A stretch of 64,000 nucleotides of DNA from an uncultured Ruminococcus sp. (lineage in GTDB: Bacteria; Bacillota; Clostridia; Oscillospirales; Ruminococcaceae). The first letter of the stretch is position 1, and each line of letters starts with the position of its first letter. The notes under the pieces were generated by a model, which saw only the letters and a list, made by a program, of their open reading frames with translations, did no database searches and had not been told where the DNA came from. The DNA lies in contig CACWPL010000009.1 in NCBI GenBank assembly GCA_902762785.1, positions 23,611-87,610 on the forward strand, written 5' to 3'. Below, piece after piece: positions 1 to 9,810 of the stretch. The translations under genes and the position numbers were made by a program.

Positions 1-2095
1 CGATGCTGCGCCGGGGATGCAGTTCCTGATCGCTTGCCTGGCGGCGGTGGCCTGTGTGCGGGTGGTGTTCCGAGAGGCACAGCGGCCGCATGTGCTCGCG
101 TTCCTGACGGCCGGCGCGTGCATCCTGGCCGGGACGGTGCTCGACCTGATCGTGGATGCGCGGGGCGGGCGGCTGCCGCTGTATCTGCTGGAGTCCGTGC
201 TGACGGGGATCGCGACCTACTTCCTCGCGGACGGCGCACAGACGCTCGCAGCACAGCGGCGCATCTCGCTCGACCCGGGACGGCGCTTCACCTATGCCAT
301 CTGCTACCTGCTCTCGATCACGGCGCTCTGCGGGGTGGAGGTCTGGGTGCTGGACATCGGGAGGATCGTCGGGATCGCGGTGACGCTCCTCTGTGCGCGG
401 CAGCGGCGTGAGCACGGCGGTACGCTCTGCGGTGCGCTCACCGTCTGCGGGACGGCGCTTTGCAGTGTCCGTCTCGGGACACCGCTCCTGTTCCTGCCGG
501 TGACGGCGATGCTCGCGGGGTTCCTCTCCAAGCTGCCGACGGCGCTTTGGCTGCCGCTTTTTTATGCCATGCAGGCGCTCACCGGCGCCGTCATCGACGG
601 GAGCCGGGACTATCCGACCGTCCTGCTCGAGTTGGCTGTGGCGTGCGGTCTCTACGGCCTGCTCGCACAGGTGCCGCTCTATCGGTTCATCGCGCAGGAG
701 GAGCCGCGCGCGGTGGGACAGGGTGTCACCGTGCAGCAGGAGATGTTCCTCGCGGATGCGATCGGTGAGCTGCGGGAGGAGGCTTATGCAGTCATGCAGC
801 GGCTCACGGTCCCCTGCCCTGCGGACCCGGTCGAGAGCGTCAAGCAGCATGTCTGCAAGGACTGCATGGACCGTGCGCTCTGCTGGGAGCAGCGGACGGA
901 GACGACGACCCGCGCCTTCCGGCAGCTCGCCCACGACCCCAGCAAGTCCCTCGCGCCGCCGTCCCTCGACTTCTGCCTCCGACGCGCGCGCGTCATCACC
1001 GAGATGGACAGCACACGCTCCCGGAGCATGCTCGGGCAGATGCAGCGTGTCCATCTGTTGCAGGAGCGTGCCGAGACGGACGCCTATCTCCGTCTCTTAG
1101 CATGCATGGCCACAGATTCGGCCAAGCGCCGGAGCCGCGGGTGCTGTGAGCCGGAGACGGCCGCGCTCCGTGAGATCCTCCGGCGGCTCGCCTGCGAGGC
1201 ACAGGGGTGCTGCGTGTACCGTCTGCGGAGCGGACGCTATGCGGCGGAGATCTACACGCGGCAGGATGGCATCCCCGTCCCGCAGCTCACGGCGCTCCTT
1301 TCGGATGCGCTGGGGACGACGCTGGAGTCGGCCTCTGTCCGTCATCAGGACATCGTGCGGTGGTGCTTTTGGCAGACACCGCCCTACCGTCTCGCGCATA
1401 GCATCCTGAGCATCCACGCGCCCGCCTACGAGCGCTGCGGCGACCATGCCGATGCGTTCTGTGATGCACGCGGCGACTGCTATCTCGTCCTCTCCGACGG
1501 CATGGGGAGCGGGAGCACAGCCTCGCTGGCATCGCGTGTCGCCGTGCGGACGCTCCGACGGATGATCCTCTGCGACATGCCGCCGGAGACCGCCATCCGC
1601 CTCGTCAACACACTGCTCATGGCTGAGACGAACACCGAGAACTTCGCCACGCTCGACGTCCTCTGCATGTCCGCCGACACCGGGGAGATGACCCTGTGGA
1701 AGTCCGGCGCCGCCGCGACCCTGCTCGCCCATGGCGGCACGCTCCGGCGCATCGGCAGCGAGAGCTTCCCCGTCGGCATCCTCCCCGATGCCCTCCCCGC
1801 GCGGCGCCGCCTCACGGCCTACGACGGCGACACCGTCCTGCTCCTCTCCGACGGCATCAGCGAGGCGGAGTTCCCTTACATCCGTTCGCTCTGTACACAG
1901 GGCCTCACACCGGAGGCATTGGCAAAGGCGATCTGTGACAAGGCAGCGGTCTTTTGTGGGGGCGAGGCGCGGGACGATATGACCGTGATCGCGGCACGTA
2001 TGACCGCCCGGGATCGGGCAGGATCCACAAGATCGGACAATACCAGCTCCAGTGAGGACAGGCAATATGCCGTGACTTCACACACAATATTGTGA
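1..2095 (+). CDS. spoIIE: Stage II sporulation protein E-like phosphatase, 5' partial
   Basis: Serine phosphatase that in spore formers dephosphorylates SpoIIAA to release sigma-F at the polar septum. The frame is open to the left edge of the window, so the visible 690-odd residues probably lack the true N-terminus (the family is about 800 residues). The N-terminal 230 residues are a series of hydrophobic membrane segments, followed by a cytosolic linker with a Cys-rich stretch (CKDCMDRALCW). The C-terminal third is a PP2C domain: SDGMGSGS near residue 492, then LLLSDGISEAE and DDMTVIA close to the end. It is followed by an intergenic promoter for glgB. The call is firm. What is inferred is only that the organism sporulates or descends from spore formers. 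Confidence 0.9.
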   Translation, partial: DAAPGMQFLIACLAAVACVRVVFREAQRPHVLAFLTAGACILAGTVLDLIVDARGGRLPLYLLESVLTGIATYFLADGAQTLAAQRRISLDPGRRFTYAICYLLSITALCGVEVWVLDIGRIVGIAVTLLCARQRREHGGTLCGALTVCGTALCSVRLGTPLLFLPVTAMLAGFLSKLPTALWLPLFYAMQALTGAVIDGSRDYPTVLLELAVACGLYGLLAQVPLYRFIAQEEPRAVGQGVTVQQEMFLADAIGELREEAYAVMQRLTVPCPADPVESVKQHVCKDCMDRALCWEQRTETTTRAFRQLAHDPSKSLAPPSLDFCLRRARVITEMDSTRSRSMLGQMQRVHLLQERAETDAYLRLLACMATDSAKRRSRGCCEPETAALREILRRLACEAQGCCVYRLRSGRYAAEIYTRQDGIPVPQLTALLSDALGTTLESASVRHQDIVRWCFWQTPPYRLAHSILSIHAPAYERCGDHADAFCDARGDCYLVLSDGMGSGSTASLASRVAVRTLRRMILCDMPPETAIRLVNTLLMAETNTENFATLDVLCMSADTGEMTLWKSGAAATLLAHGGTLRRIGSESFPVGILPDALPARRRLTAYDGDTVLLLSDGISEAEFPYIRSLCTQGLTPEALAKAICDKAAVFCGGEARDDMTVIAARMTARDRAGSTRSDNTSSSEDRQYAVTSHTIL

Positions 2096-2164
2096 ATGTT
2101 GCACAAACCCGAGATACTAAAATTATCAGACCCTATGAATTTTTGACGGGGGTGCGGAAAATGC

Positions 2165-2193
2165 TTGCAAGATGCCTTTATTTCTGTTACAAT
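2165..2193 (+). promoter_or_regulatory. sigma-A-type promoter of the glycogen cluster
   Basis: A -35 box TTGCAA (2165-2170) and a -10 box TACAAT (2188-2193) are separated by exactly 17 bp. They lie 26 bp upstream of the glgB start codon, with an AAGGGGGGAG ribosome site in between. No other convincing promoter is seen before glgC, glgD or glgA. Confidence 0.75.
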
Positions 2194-2218
2194 AATAAGT
2201 ATAAAGGGGGGAGAGGCT

Positions 2219-4198
2219 ATGAACTCTAACAATACTAACCCGAACGATTTCCCACTCTATCTATTTTACCAGGGAAAAAACAGCGAAGGCTACAAATTCT
2301 TCGGCGCACACCCCGTTGAGGAGGGCGGCGAGAAAAAGCATCGCTTCCGTGTATGGGCCCCGAACGCTGTGAGCGTCTCGGTCGTTGGTGACTTCAACGA
2401 CTGGACACCCGGTGCCCATCCCATGGCATTGATCGCTGACGGCGTCTGGGAGGCTACGATCCCGGGGCTCAAGCAGTTCGATGCCTATAAATACAGCATC
2501 GAGACCCGCAGCGGCGAGATGCTCATGAAATCCGATCCGTACGGCTTCCATTTCGAGACCCGTCCCGCGACTGCCTCCAAGATCTACGAGAGCAGCTACC
2601 AGTGGAAGGACGAGAAATGGTTGCAGGAAAAGAAAAAGCAGGTCGTTTACAAGCGGCCCATGAACATCTATGAGGTCCATTTCGATTCCTGGAGGCGCGA
2701 TGCCGAGGGCAACGTGCCGGATTATGTGTCCTTCGCACACGAGATGTCTGCCTACCTCAAGAAGATGTCCTATACGCACATCGAGTTCATGCCCCTGACC
2801 GAGTACCCGTTCGACGGCTCCTGGGGCTATCAGGTCACCGGCTATTTCGCACCGACCTCGCGCTACGGCACGCCCGATCAGTTCCGTGAGATGATCGACA
2901 TCTTCCACCAGAACGGCATCGGCGTCATCCTCGACTGGGTACCTGCCCACTTCCCGAAGGATGCGCACGGCCTCTACGAATTCGACGGCACCTGCTGCTA
3001 TGAGTACACCGACCCGAAGAAGATGGAGCACAAGTCCTGGGGCACGCGCGTGTTCGATTACGGCAAGGGCGAGGTCTGCTCTTTCCTGATCTCGAGCGCA
3101 TGCTACTGGCTCGACGAGTTCCATCTCGACGGTCTGCGCGTGGATGCGGTCGCGTCCATGCTCTACCTCGACTATGACCGCCGCGACGGCGAGTGGACCG
3201 CCAACATCAACGGCGGCAACGAGAACCTCGAGGCTGTAGAGTTCTTCCGCCACCTCAATGAGGCCGTGTTCGCCAAGCACCCGGACGTCCTCATGATCGC
3301 CGAGGAGTCGACCGCATGGCCGCTCGTCACCAAGCCGACCGACATCGGCGGCCTGGGCTTCAACTTCAAGTGGAACATGGGCTGGATGAACGACATGCTG
3401 CAATATATGTCGCTCGACCCCATCTATCGTGCGTTCAACCACGATAAGCTCACGTTCTCCTTCTTCTACTGCTTCTCTGAGAACTACATCCTGCCCATCT
3501 CGCACGACGAGATCGTCTATGGCAAGTGCTCCATGCTCAGCAAGATGCCCGGCTTCGAGAAGGACAAGTTCGCCTCCTACCGCGCGTTCCTTGCTTACAT
3601 GACCGCGCACCCCGGCAAGAAGATGCTCTTCATGGGCCAGGAGTTCGCACAGCGCAATGAGTGGAACTACCAGTCGCAGCTTGACTGGGATCTGCTCGAG
3701 CTCGACGAGCATCGGCAGATGCAGAGCTTCGTGGCCGCGCTCAACGCGCTCTACCTCAAGACCGCTGCCCTCTGGGACAATGACGATTCCTGGAGCGGCT
3801 TTAGCTGGATCTCGCATGATGACTACAAGCAGAGCGTCATCGCCTTCCGCCGCATCGCGGACGACGGCAGCGAGATCATCGCCGTCTGCAACTTCGTCCC
3901 CGTCACCCGCGAGGACTACAAGATCGGTGTGCCGTTCGAGGGCAAGTATGAGCTCCTGTTCAGCACCGATGCCAAGGAATTCGGCGGAGACGGTCTGGCC
4001 AAGAAGTCCTATGAGACCATCGAGTTCGGTATGCATGGCTTCGACCAGTGCATCTCCCTGACCCTGCCGGCACTCTCGGTGCTGTACCTCAAGCGGGTGC
4101 TGCCGAAGAAGCCGCGCAAGTCGCTCGCCGCGCTCGCAGATGAGGCCGCTGACCGCAAGGCCGGCAAGAAGTCCCGCAAGAAGGCCGACGAGTCCTGA
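2219..4198 (+). CDS. glgB: 1,4-alpha-glucan (glycogen) branching enzyme
   Basis: Transfers alpha-1,4 glucan segments to make alpha-1,6 branches in glycogen. The 659-residue protein has an N-terminal CBM48/E-set domain (about residues 25-120, [13 protein letters not shown]) and a GH13 catalytic barrel. The barrel shows region II LRVDAV with nucleophile Asp309, region III AEES with the catalytic Glu about 362, and region IV ISHDE. A C-terminal beta domain is followed by a Lys/Arg-rich tail. The ATG at 2219 is chosen over an upstream in-frame TTG because that TTG is the -35 box of the promoter and because a strong Shine-Dalgarno sits 8 nt before the ATG. It is the first gene of the glgB-C-D-A cluster. 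Confidence 0.96.
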   Translation: MNSNNTNPNDFPLYLFYQGKNSEGYKFFGAHPVEEGGEKKHRFRVWAPNAVSVSVVGDFNDWTPGAHPMALIADGVWEATIPGLKQFDAYKYSIETRSGEMLMKSDPYGFHFETRPATASKIYESSYQWKDEKWLQEKKKQVVYKRPMNIYEVHFDSWRRDAEGNVPDYVSFAHEMSAYLKKMSYTHIEFMPLTEYPFDGSWGYQVTGYFAPTSRYGTPDQFREMIDIFHQNGIGVILDWVPAHFPKDAHGLYEFDGTCCYEYTDPKKMEHKSWGTRVFDYGKGEVCSFLISSACYWLDEFHLDGLRVDAVASMLYLDYDRRDGEWTANINGGNENLEAVEFFRHLNEAVFAKHPDVLMIAEESTAWPLVTKPTDIGGLGFNFKWNMGWMNDMLQYMSLDPIYRAFNHDKLTFSFFYCFSENYILPISHDEIVYGKCSMLSKMPGFEKDKFASYRAFLAYMTAHPGKKMLFMGQEFAQRNEWNYQSQLDWDLLELDEHRQMQSFVAALNALYLKTAALWDNDDSWSGFSWISHDDYKQSVIAFRRIADDGSEIIAVCNFVPVTREDYKIGVPFEGKYELLFSTDAKEFGGDGLAKKSYETIEFGMHGFDQCISLTLPALSVLYLKRVLPKKPRKSLAALADEAADRKAGKKSRKKADES

Positions 4199-4237
4199 CC
4201 GCACGTCCCTCATATATACAGAAACGAACAGCTAGAC

Positions 4238-4260
4238 GGGGGATCCCGCAAAGATCCCCC
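4238..4260 (+). other. GC-rich hairpin between glgB and glgC
   Basis: Perfect 8-bp inverted repeat GGGGGATC / GATCCCCC with a 7-nt loop. There is no T-run after it, so it is more likely an mRNA stability or attenuation element than a full terminator. It may set the ratio of branching enzyme to pyrophosphorylase. Confidence 0.5.
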
Positions 4261-4346
4261 GGTGCCGCTATGTCTCCCACATCCGTCACTACCAGATCAG
4301 GCGGCCGCGGCTGTGTCACTATTCTATTTTACTTAGGAGGATCATT

Positions 4347-5549
4347 ATGAATGCAAAGAAAAAGGTCATTGCCATGCTGCTGGCAGGCGGACAAGGCAGC
4401 CGTCTCTACGCTCTGACGCAGAACGTGGCCAAGCCCGCAGTCCCCTACGGCGGTAAGTACCGCATCATCGACTTTGCACTGTCGAACTGCACCAATTCCG
4501 GCATCGACACGGTCGGCGTGCTGACCCAGTATCAGCCCCTGGTGCTCAATGAGTACATCGGCAACGGCCAGCCTTGGGACCTCGACCGCATGTATGGCGG
4601 CGTCCATGTGCTCTCTCCCTTCGAGACGAAGGAGGGCGCAGATTGGTTCCAGGGTACTGCAAACGCCATCTATCAGAACATGCGCTTCATCGAGCGCTAT
4701 GATCCGGAGTATGTCATCGTCCTCGGCGGCGACCACATCTATAAGATGGACTACTCCAAGCTGGTGGAGTTCCATGAAAAGAATCAGGCCGACGGTACCA
4801 TCGCGGTCATCAATGTCCCGATGGAGGAGGCCTCCCGCTTCGGTATCAAGACCGTTGACGACGAGAATCGCGTCGTTCGCTTTACGGAAAAACCCAAGGA
4901 GCCCGAGTCGACCCTCGCATCTATGGGCATCTACTGCTTTACCTGGCAGAAGCTCAAGAAGTACCTGATCGAGAACGAGAACGCCAACACCGGCTCGAAG
5001 GACTTCGGCAAGGACATCATCCCAGCCATGCTCGCCAACAAGGAGCGCCTCTTCGCCTACACCTTCGACGGCTACTGGAAGGATGTCGGCACCCTCGATT
5101 CCCTGTGGGAAGCCAATATGGACCTCCTCTCCCCGAGCGTCCCGCTCGACCTCTATGACCGCAAGTGGAAGATCTATGCCCGCCACAACAACATGCCGCC
5201 GCAGTACATCGGCGACAGCGCGAAGATCGAGAACTCCATGATCACCGAGGGCTCGAACATCAACGGCGAGGTCGATTTCTCCATCATCTTCTCCGGCGTC
5301 ACCATCGAGGAGGGCGCGGTCGTCAACTATTCGATCCTCATGCCCGGCACGGTCGTGAAGTCCGGCGCTGTGGTGGAGTATGCGATCGTCGGTGAGAACT
5401 GCGTCGTCGAGTCCGGCGCACGCATCGGCACGAGCCCGGAGAGCATCGCGAACCGCGATGATTGGGGCATCGCCGTCGTTGGCCACAATGTGACCATCTC
5501 GGCGAACAAGGTCGTCGCTCCCAAGGACATCATCTCTGAGAATGTCTAA
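4347..5549 (+). CDS. glgC: Glucose-1-phosphate adenylyltransferase, catalytic subunit
   Basis: Makes ADP-glucose from ATP and glucose-1-phosphate, the committed step of bacterial glycogen synthesis. The 400-residue protein has the nucleotidyl-transferase N-terminal domain with the glycine-rich LAGGQGSRL loop at residues 13-21, the [15 protein letters not shown] motif, the catalytic [10 protein letters not shown] segment and YWKDVGT. It ends in left-handed beta-helix repeats. The start is supported by AGGAGG 7-8 nt upstream. It lies 28 bp before glgD, with which it is expected to form the Firmicutes-type GlgC/GlgD heterotetramer. Confidence 0.97.
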   Translation: MNAKKKVIAMLLAGGQGSRLYALTQNVAKPAVPYGGKYRIIDFALSNCTNSGIDTVGVLTQYQPLVLNEYIGNGQPWDLDRMYGGVHVLSPFETKEGADWFQGTANAIYQNMRFIERYDPEYVIVLGGDHIYKMDYSKLVEFHEKNQADGTIAVINVPMEEASRFGIKTVDDENRVVRFTEKPKEPESTLASMGIYCFTWQKLKKYLIENENANTGSKDFGKDIIPAMLANKERLFAYTFDGYWKDVGTLDSLWEANMDLLSPSVPLDLYDRKWKIYARHNNMPPQYIGDSAKIENSMITEGSNINGEVDFSIIFSGVTIEEGAVVNYSILMPGTVVKSGAVVEYAIVGENCVVESGARIGTSPESIANRDDWGIAVVGHNVTISANKVVAPKDIISENV

Positions 5550-5577
5550 ATCCCAAATCGTATAAGGAGGCTCCATC

Positions 5578-6705
5578 ATGGGCGTGAATAATAATGTGCT
5601 CGGTCTGATCTTCGCATCCCTGCATGATTCGACCGTAGTAGAACTGACAAAGCAGAGAACGATGGGTTCGATCATGTTCGGCGGCAGATACCGCCTGATC
5701 GACTTCCCGCTCTCGAACATGGTCAACTCCGGCATCACTGAGGTCGGCGTCATCACCAAGAGCAACTACGGCTCCCTGCTCGATCACCTCGGCACCGGCC
5801 GTGAGTGGGATCTGGCCAGAAAGAAGGGCGGCCTCAACCTGCTGCCTCCCTTCTCCCAGAGCAACGGCGACGGCGTGTACCGCGGCCGTCTCGAGGCACT
5901 GAACAATGTCTGGAGCTATGTGCAGAACTCCAAGTGTGAGTATGTCGTGCTCTCCGACTGCGACTATGTGGCAAATGTGAACTTCGCCAAGGTCATCGAC
6001 AAGCACATCGAGACCGGCGCGGACATCACCGTCGTTTACGGCAAGTACAAGTACAGCGAGGATTCCGGCCTCTGCGTCGATGTCCTGGAGATGGACGACG
6101 AGGGCCGTATCCAGTCTGTGCTGATCGACCCGCAGATCTCCGGCGAGGTCAAGATCTGCCTGGATATGTATGTGATGCGCAAGGACTTCCTCTCCAAGCT
6201 GGTCAAGGATGCGGCGAGCCGCAATCAGTACAGCCTGATTCGCGACTGTCTCCAGGCGCGCGTCAAGGAGAACGTGTTCATGGGCTATGAGTTCGACGGC
6301 TACTTCTCCCGCATCGACTCCGTCCGCAGCTACTATAATGCCAATATGGCGCTGCTCAATTCCGATAACCGCAACGCCCTCTTCAAGCCGAACGCGCCCA
6401 TCTACACCAAGATCGGCGACAATGGCCCTGTGAAGTACGGCCTCGAGTCCAAGGCGGCCAACTCCCTGATCGCCGACGGCTGCATCATCGAGGGCACCGT
6501 CGAGAACAGCATCCTGTTCCGCGGCGTCAAGGTCGGCAAGGGCAGCGTGGTACGCGGATGCGTGCTCATGCAGGGGACGACCATCGGCGACAACTGCTCG
6601 CTGACCTCCGTCATCACCGACAAGAACGTGGAGATGGAGAACGGCCGCGTGCTCACCGGCTCCGAGAGCTATCCGCTCTATATCGGCAAGAACGCGAAGA
6701 TCTGA
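5578..6705 (+). CDS. glgD: GlgD, regulatory/non-catalytic ADP-glucose pyrophosphorylase subunit
   Basis: Paralogue of GlgC that partners it in Firmicutes and raises activity of the heterotetramer. In this 375-residue protein the catalytic glycine-rich loop is degraded (LIFASLHDSTV where GlgC has LAGGQGSRL). The fold-defining GGRYRLIDFPLSN and the beta-helix C-terminus are kept. The position of the Glg[11 protein letters not shown] is replaced by SDCDYVANVNF. An AAGGAGG site lies 8 nt upstream. A non-catalytic role is inferred from the missing loop and agrees with what is known of the family. Confidence 0.95.
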   Translation: MGVNNNVLGLIFASLHDSTVVELTKQRTMGSIMFGGRYRLIDFPLSNMVNSGITEVGVITKSNYGSLLDHLGTGREWDLARKKGGLNLLPPFSQSNGDGVYRGRLEALNNVWSYVQNSKCEYVVLSDCDYVANVNFAKVIDKHIETGADITVVYGKYKYSEDSGLCVDVLEMDDEGRIQSVLIDPQISGEVKICLDMYVMRKDFLSKLVKDAASRNQYSLIRDCLQARVKENVFMGYEFDGYFSRIDSVRSYYNANMALLNSDNRNALFKPNAPIYTKIGDNGPVKYGLESKAANSLIADGCIIEGTVENSILFRGVKVGKGSVVRGCVLMQGTTIGDNCSLTSVITDKNVEMENGRVLTGSESYPLYIGKNAKI

Positions 6706-6731
6706 CCCCCGTAAAGATGATACCCTACAGG

Positions 6732-6755
6732 CTCCCGGCTCCAAGCTGCCGGGAG
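6732..6755 (+). other. Hairpin between glgD and glgA
   Basis: Inverted repeat CTCCCGGC / GCCGGGAG with an 8-nt loop, 26 bp after the glgD stop and just before glgA. No poly-T follows. It is probably an mRNA processing, stability or attenuation structure within the glg transcript. Confidence 0.5.
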
Positions 6756-6789
6756 ATCCCTGTATCCTGATGTTAGGACGTGATCCATT

Positions 6790-8205
6790 TTGAATATCCT
6801 GTTTGCAGCAAGTGAGGCAGTGCCTTTCGCCGCCTCCGGCGGACTGGCCGATGTGATCGGCTCCCTTCCCGCCGCCATCCGTGAAAAGGGCCATGACTGC
6901 CGCGTCGTGATCCCGCTCTACAAGACCATGCGTCCCGAGCTCCGCGCAGAGCTCACCTTCCTGACCAATATCACGGTCGATGTGTCGTGGCGGAAGCAGT
7001 ATTGCGGTATCTTCACGGCCATCTGGTGCGGCGTGACCTATTACTTCATCGACAACGAATACTACTTCGGCCGCGAGGGGCTCTACGGTTTCTATGACGA
7101 CTGCGAGCGCTTCGTCTTCTTCTCCCGCGCTGTGCTGGAGATGCTCCGCTACATCGACTTCAAACCAGACATCATCAACGGCAACGACTGGCAGACAGCA
7201 CTGATCCCGGTGTTCTATCAGGTGTTCTACAAGTACCAGCAGGGCTATCAGAACATCAAGCATGTGTTCACCATCCACAACATCCAGTATCAGGGCAACT
7301 ACGGCCGTGAGGTGCTCAACGAGGTCATGGGCATCCCGCTCTATCACATGGGCATCCTCGAGTACGACGGCGCGATCAACATGATGAAGGGCGCCATCGA
7401 GACGGCGGACAAGATCACGACCGTCTCCCCCAGCTATGCCTGGGAGATCCTCGACCCCTGGTATTCCCATGGGCTCGACCGGATCCTCGTCAACAAGCAG
7501 TACAAGCTCAGCGGCATCCTCAACGGCATCGACACCCGCCTCTATGACCCCGAGAAGGACACGCTCATCGAGCGCAACTTCTCCGCTGCCGATCCCTCCG
7601 GCAAGAAGGCCTGCAAGGAGGCGCTGCTCAGCGAGCTGGCGCTCCAGGAGGGCGATGAGCCGGTGATCGGCATCGTGACGCGCTTCGTGTCCCACAAGGG
7701 CATCGACCTGATTCGCTATGTCTTTGAGGACATCCTGCGGCTCGGGTGTAAGTTCGCGATCCTCGGCAGCGGCGAGAAGGTCTATGAGGACTTCTTCTCT
7801 GAGATGCAGTGGCGCTACCACGACCAGGTGAGCGTGACGCTCGGGTTCCAGCCGGAGCTCGCCAAGAAGATCTATGCCGGCGCAGACATGTTCCTCATGC
7901 CCTCGCAGAGCGAGCCCTGCGGTCTGGCACAGATGATCTCGATGCGCTACGGTACCATCCCGATCGTACGCGAGACGGGCGGTCTGCGTGATTCCGTGAC
8001 CGACGACGGCAACGGCGACGGCAACGGCTTCACCTTCAAGACCTACAATGCCCACGACATGCTCGACGCCGTGCGCCGTGCCAAGGAATGCTATGACGAT
8101 CCTGCACGCTGGGCGCCTCTCGTGGGACGCGCCATGACCAGCGACTTTAGCTGGAGCAGCTCGGCCGATAAGTATGTCGCGCTCTATCATGAGCTCTGCG
8201 ACTGA
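6790..8205 (+). CDS. glgA: Glycogen synthase (GT5)
   Basis: Elongates glycogen from ADP-glucose. The 471-residue GT-B protein matches the family length. It has the N-terminal GGLADVIGSLP loop, the central TIHNIQYQG motif, and the C-terminal donor site with SEPCGLAQMISMRYG and RETGGLRDSV. The start codon is TTG, preceded by a modest AGGACG ribosome site. At the position of the E. coli acceptor-loop Lys15 (KTGGL) this protein has Ala (AASGGL). Related clostridial enzymes vary here, so activity is still expected. It is the last gene of the glg cluster, followed by a strong terminator. Confidence 0.95.
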   Translation: MNILFAASEAVPFAASGGLADVIGSLPAAIREKGHDCRVVIPLYKTMRPELRAELTFLTNITVDVSWRKQYCGIFTAIWCGVTYYFIDNEYYFGREGLYGFYDDCERFVFFSRAVLEMLRYIDFKPDIINGNDWQTALIPVFYQVFYKYQQGYQNIKHVFTIHNIQYQGNYGREVLNEVMGIPLYHMGILEYDGAINMMKGAIETADKITTVSPSYAWEILDPWYSHGLDRILVNKQYKLSGILNGIDTRLYDPEKDTLIERNFSAADPSGKKACKEALLSELALQEGDEPVIGIVTRFVSHKGIDLIRYVFEDILRLGCKFAILGSGEKVYEDFFSEMQWRYHDQVSVTLGFQPELAKKIYAGADMFLMPSQSEPCGLAQMISMRYGTIPIVRETGGLRDSVTDDGNGDGNGFTFKTYNAHDMLDAVRRAKECYDDPARWAPLVGRAMTSDFSWSSSADKYVALYHELCD

Positions 8206-8214
8206 CGCAATATG

Positions 8215-8255
8215 AAAGAACGCCTTCCCTCTCGCGAGGGAAGGCGTTCTTTGTT
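8215..8255. terminator. Bidirectional rho-independent terminator
   Basis: A 17-bp perfect stem (arms 8215-8231 and 8236-8252) with a TCGC tetraloop. A-rich and T-rich flanks serve both directions. It separates glgA on the plus strand from the convergent dockerin gene on the minus strand. Confidence 0.93.
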
Positions 8256-8259
8256 TCGT

Positions 8260-9699
8260 TCATGCAAGGAGCTGACGCTTCATGAGGCCAAGGTCGAGGA
8301 CATCGAGTCGGCCGTCGCCGTCCATGTCGCAGGAATCGGCACCGGCGAGCACAGTCTCCGGCACGGCGAGGAGCCACTTCTGCATGAGGACGATGTCGGC
8401 CGTGTCAAGGTCGCCGTCGTCATCGGCATCCCCGGGGAGCGGCGCGGCATCGAGCGCACGGAAGCGGATCGAGTGTGCCTTCGCATACGCCTCGGCGGTC
8501 GAGCCGGAGAGCCCGCGGATCAGCACGTCGGCACCCGAGAAGAGCGTGACCTCCTCTTCGCCCTCCTCCGGCTCCGCGAAGGTGCAGTCGGCACTTAGGA
8601 TCGTGATCTCCTGCAGCGCGTCACATTCGCCAAAGACCTCCAGCCCGATCTCCTTCACGCTCGCCGGGAGCGTGGCCTCCGTCAGCTTCGTACCAAAGAA
8701 GGCGTAGTTGCCGATCTTCTCGATCGTGTCCGGGATGGTCACGGAGGTCAGGTCGTAATTGCTTCTGTTGCGGTAGAAGCTGGTATTGTTCAGTGAGGTG
8801 ATCGTGTAGCCGTCGAGCTCCGACGGGACGACTAGGTCGCCGTCGCGGCCGTCATACTGGGTGATGGTCGCAGTCTTGTCGGTGCTGTTGGTGACACGGT
8901 AGGACCAGAGCGACTGCCGTTCCTTGACACTGTAGCTCCGCGGGGCCGTGCCGCCGTATCCGGCATCGACCTGGTAATACTTGCCATCCACATAGGCGAT
9001 GACATTGCGATGCCCGGAGCCGGCGCCGAAGTCAAGGTTGGCGTTGCGCGTCCAGGACTCGATGCCGAGCTTGGCACAGAGCGCGTTGACGATATCCACG
9101 CTCGCCCAGCAGTCGCCGCCCCCATGGATGATCATGTCCTTGCCGAAGGAATAATGATAGTCATAATCATAACTGGCGACGAATTTTGCCACAGCATCAA
9201 GCTTTTCCGCTCCAGTCAGGTCATCCCCGACCGCAGCAGCCGCCTTGTCGAGGACATCCTGGTAATACTGCTCGGAATAGTCGACCACATGCACTGTGAC
9301 AGGATACGTCTCCCCGTCTGCGATGACGTTGATCGTGCGGTCGCCATAGCTCATGCGTTCGGTGATCTCATCCGCCGTCTCGCCCTCGCGCGGGATGCTG
9401 TAGCCATAGCCGCCGTACCAATACCAATAGCCGGGCGCACAGGTGATGAGTCCATCCTCGGAGACACTGATGTCCGCGCTCCCGCCGCCGAGCCGGTAGG
9501 TGACGTTCTCGGCACCCGTGACGTGGAGCTGCCAGCTCTCGGGATAGCCCTCCGGCATGGTCAGGGAATCGGCATCGTCCGCGGAGATGTGGTATATCGT
9601 GACCTCGTCCACGTCGACAGCCGCAGCATGTGCGGGGATGGTCGGCATCGCACCGATCATGACCGCGGCAGCAAGGAACAGTGCAGTCTTTTTCAACAT
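8260..9699 (-). CDS. Secreted transglutaminase-like/LRR protein with C-terminal dockerin
   Basis: The 479-residue protein has a cleavable signal peptide (about residues 1-26, ending AHA). An N-terminal beta domain is followed by a transglutaminase-like cysteine protease fold with an apparent triad Cys197 (GGGDCWAS), His230 (GSGHRNV) and Asp245 (YYQVDAGY). BspA-type leucine-rich repeats span about 295-370. Residues 423-479 are a type I dockerin: two calcium-binding F-hand repeats beginning GDADDDGDLD and CDMDGDGRLD, each followed by a helix. Dockerins dock onto scaffoldin cohesins, so the protein is probably cellulosome-borne or cell-surface attached. Its substrate is unknown; proteolysis or peptide crosslinking is inferred from the fold. 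Confidence 0.9.
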   Translation of the reverse strand: MLKKTALFLAAAVMIGAMPTIPAHAAAVDVDEVTIYHISADDADSLTMPEGYPESWQLHVTGAENVTYRLGGGSADISVSEDGLITCAPGYWYWYGGYGYSIPREGETADEITERMSYGDRTINVIADGETYPVTVHVVDYSEQYYQDVLDKAAAAVGDDLTGAEKLDAVAKFVASYDYDYHYSFGKDMIIHGGGDCWASVDIVNALCAKLGIESWTRNANLDFGAGSGHRNVIAYVDGKYYQVDAGYGGTAPRSYSVKERQSLWSYRVTNSTDKTATITQYDGRDGDLVVPSELDGYTITSLNNTSFYRNRSNYDLTSVTIPDTIEKIGNYAFFGTKLTEATLPASVKEIGLEVFGECDALQEITILSADCTFAEPEEGEEEVTLFSGADVLIRGLSGSTAEAYAKAHSIRFRALDAAPLPGDADDDGDLDTADIVLMQKWLLAVPETVLAGADSCDMDGDGRLDVLDLGLMKRQLLA

Positions 9700-9776
9700 C
9701 CAAGATCACCCTTTCTATTCTTGACATTCGTTCGCGGCCGTTCGTAACGGCACGCTCTACCTAATCTATCCTTACC

Positions 9777-9805
9777 ATTATAGCACATCTGCACAGAAAT
9801 TGCAA
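9777..9805 (-). promoter_or_regulatory. Promoter of the dockerin gene, with nearby dyad
   Basis: Read on the minus strand: TTGCAA (9805-9800), 17-bp spacer, TATAAT (9782-9777), about 80 nt before the start codon. A 6-bp inverted repeat GCCGTT-CGT-AACGGC (9737-9751) lies in the leader and could be an operator or an RNA hairpin. Confidence 0.8.
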
Positions 9806-9810
9806 GTGCT

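Noticed and set aside
2261-4213. Long open frame on the opposite strand of glgB
   Set aside because: Such antisense frames occur along nearly every GC-rich gene here; it has no ribosome site and encodes a non-protein-like Val/Glu/Arg-rich composition.
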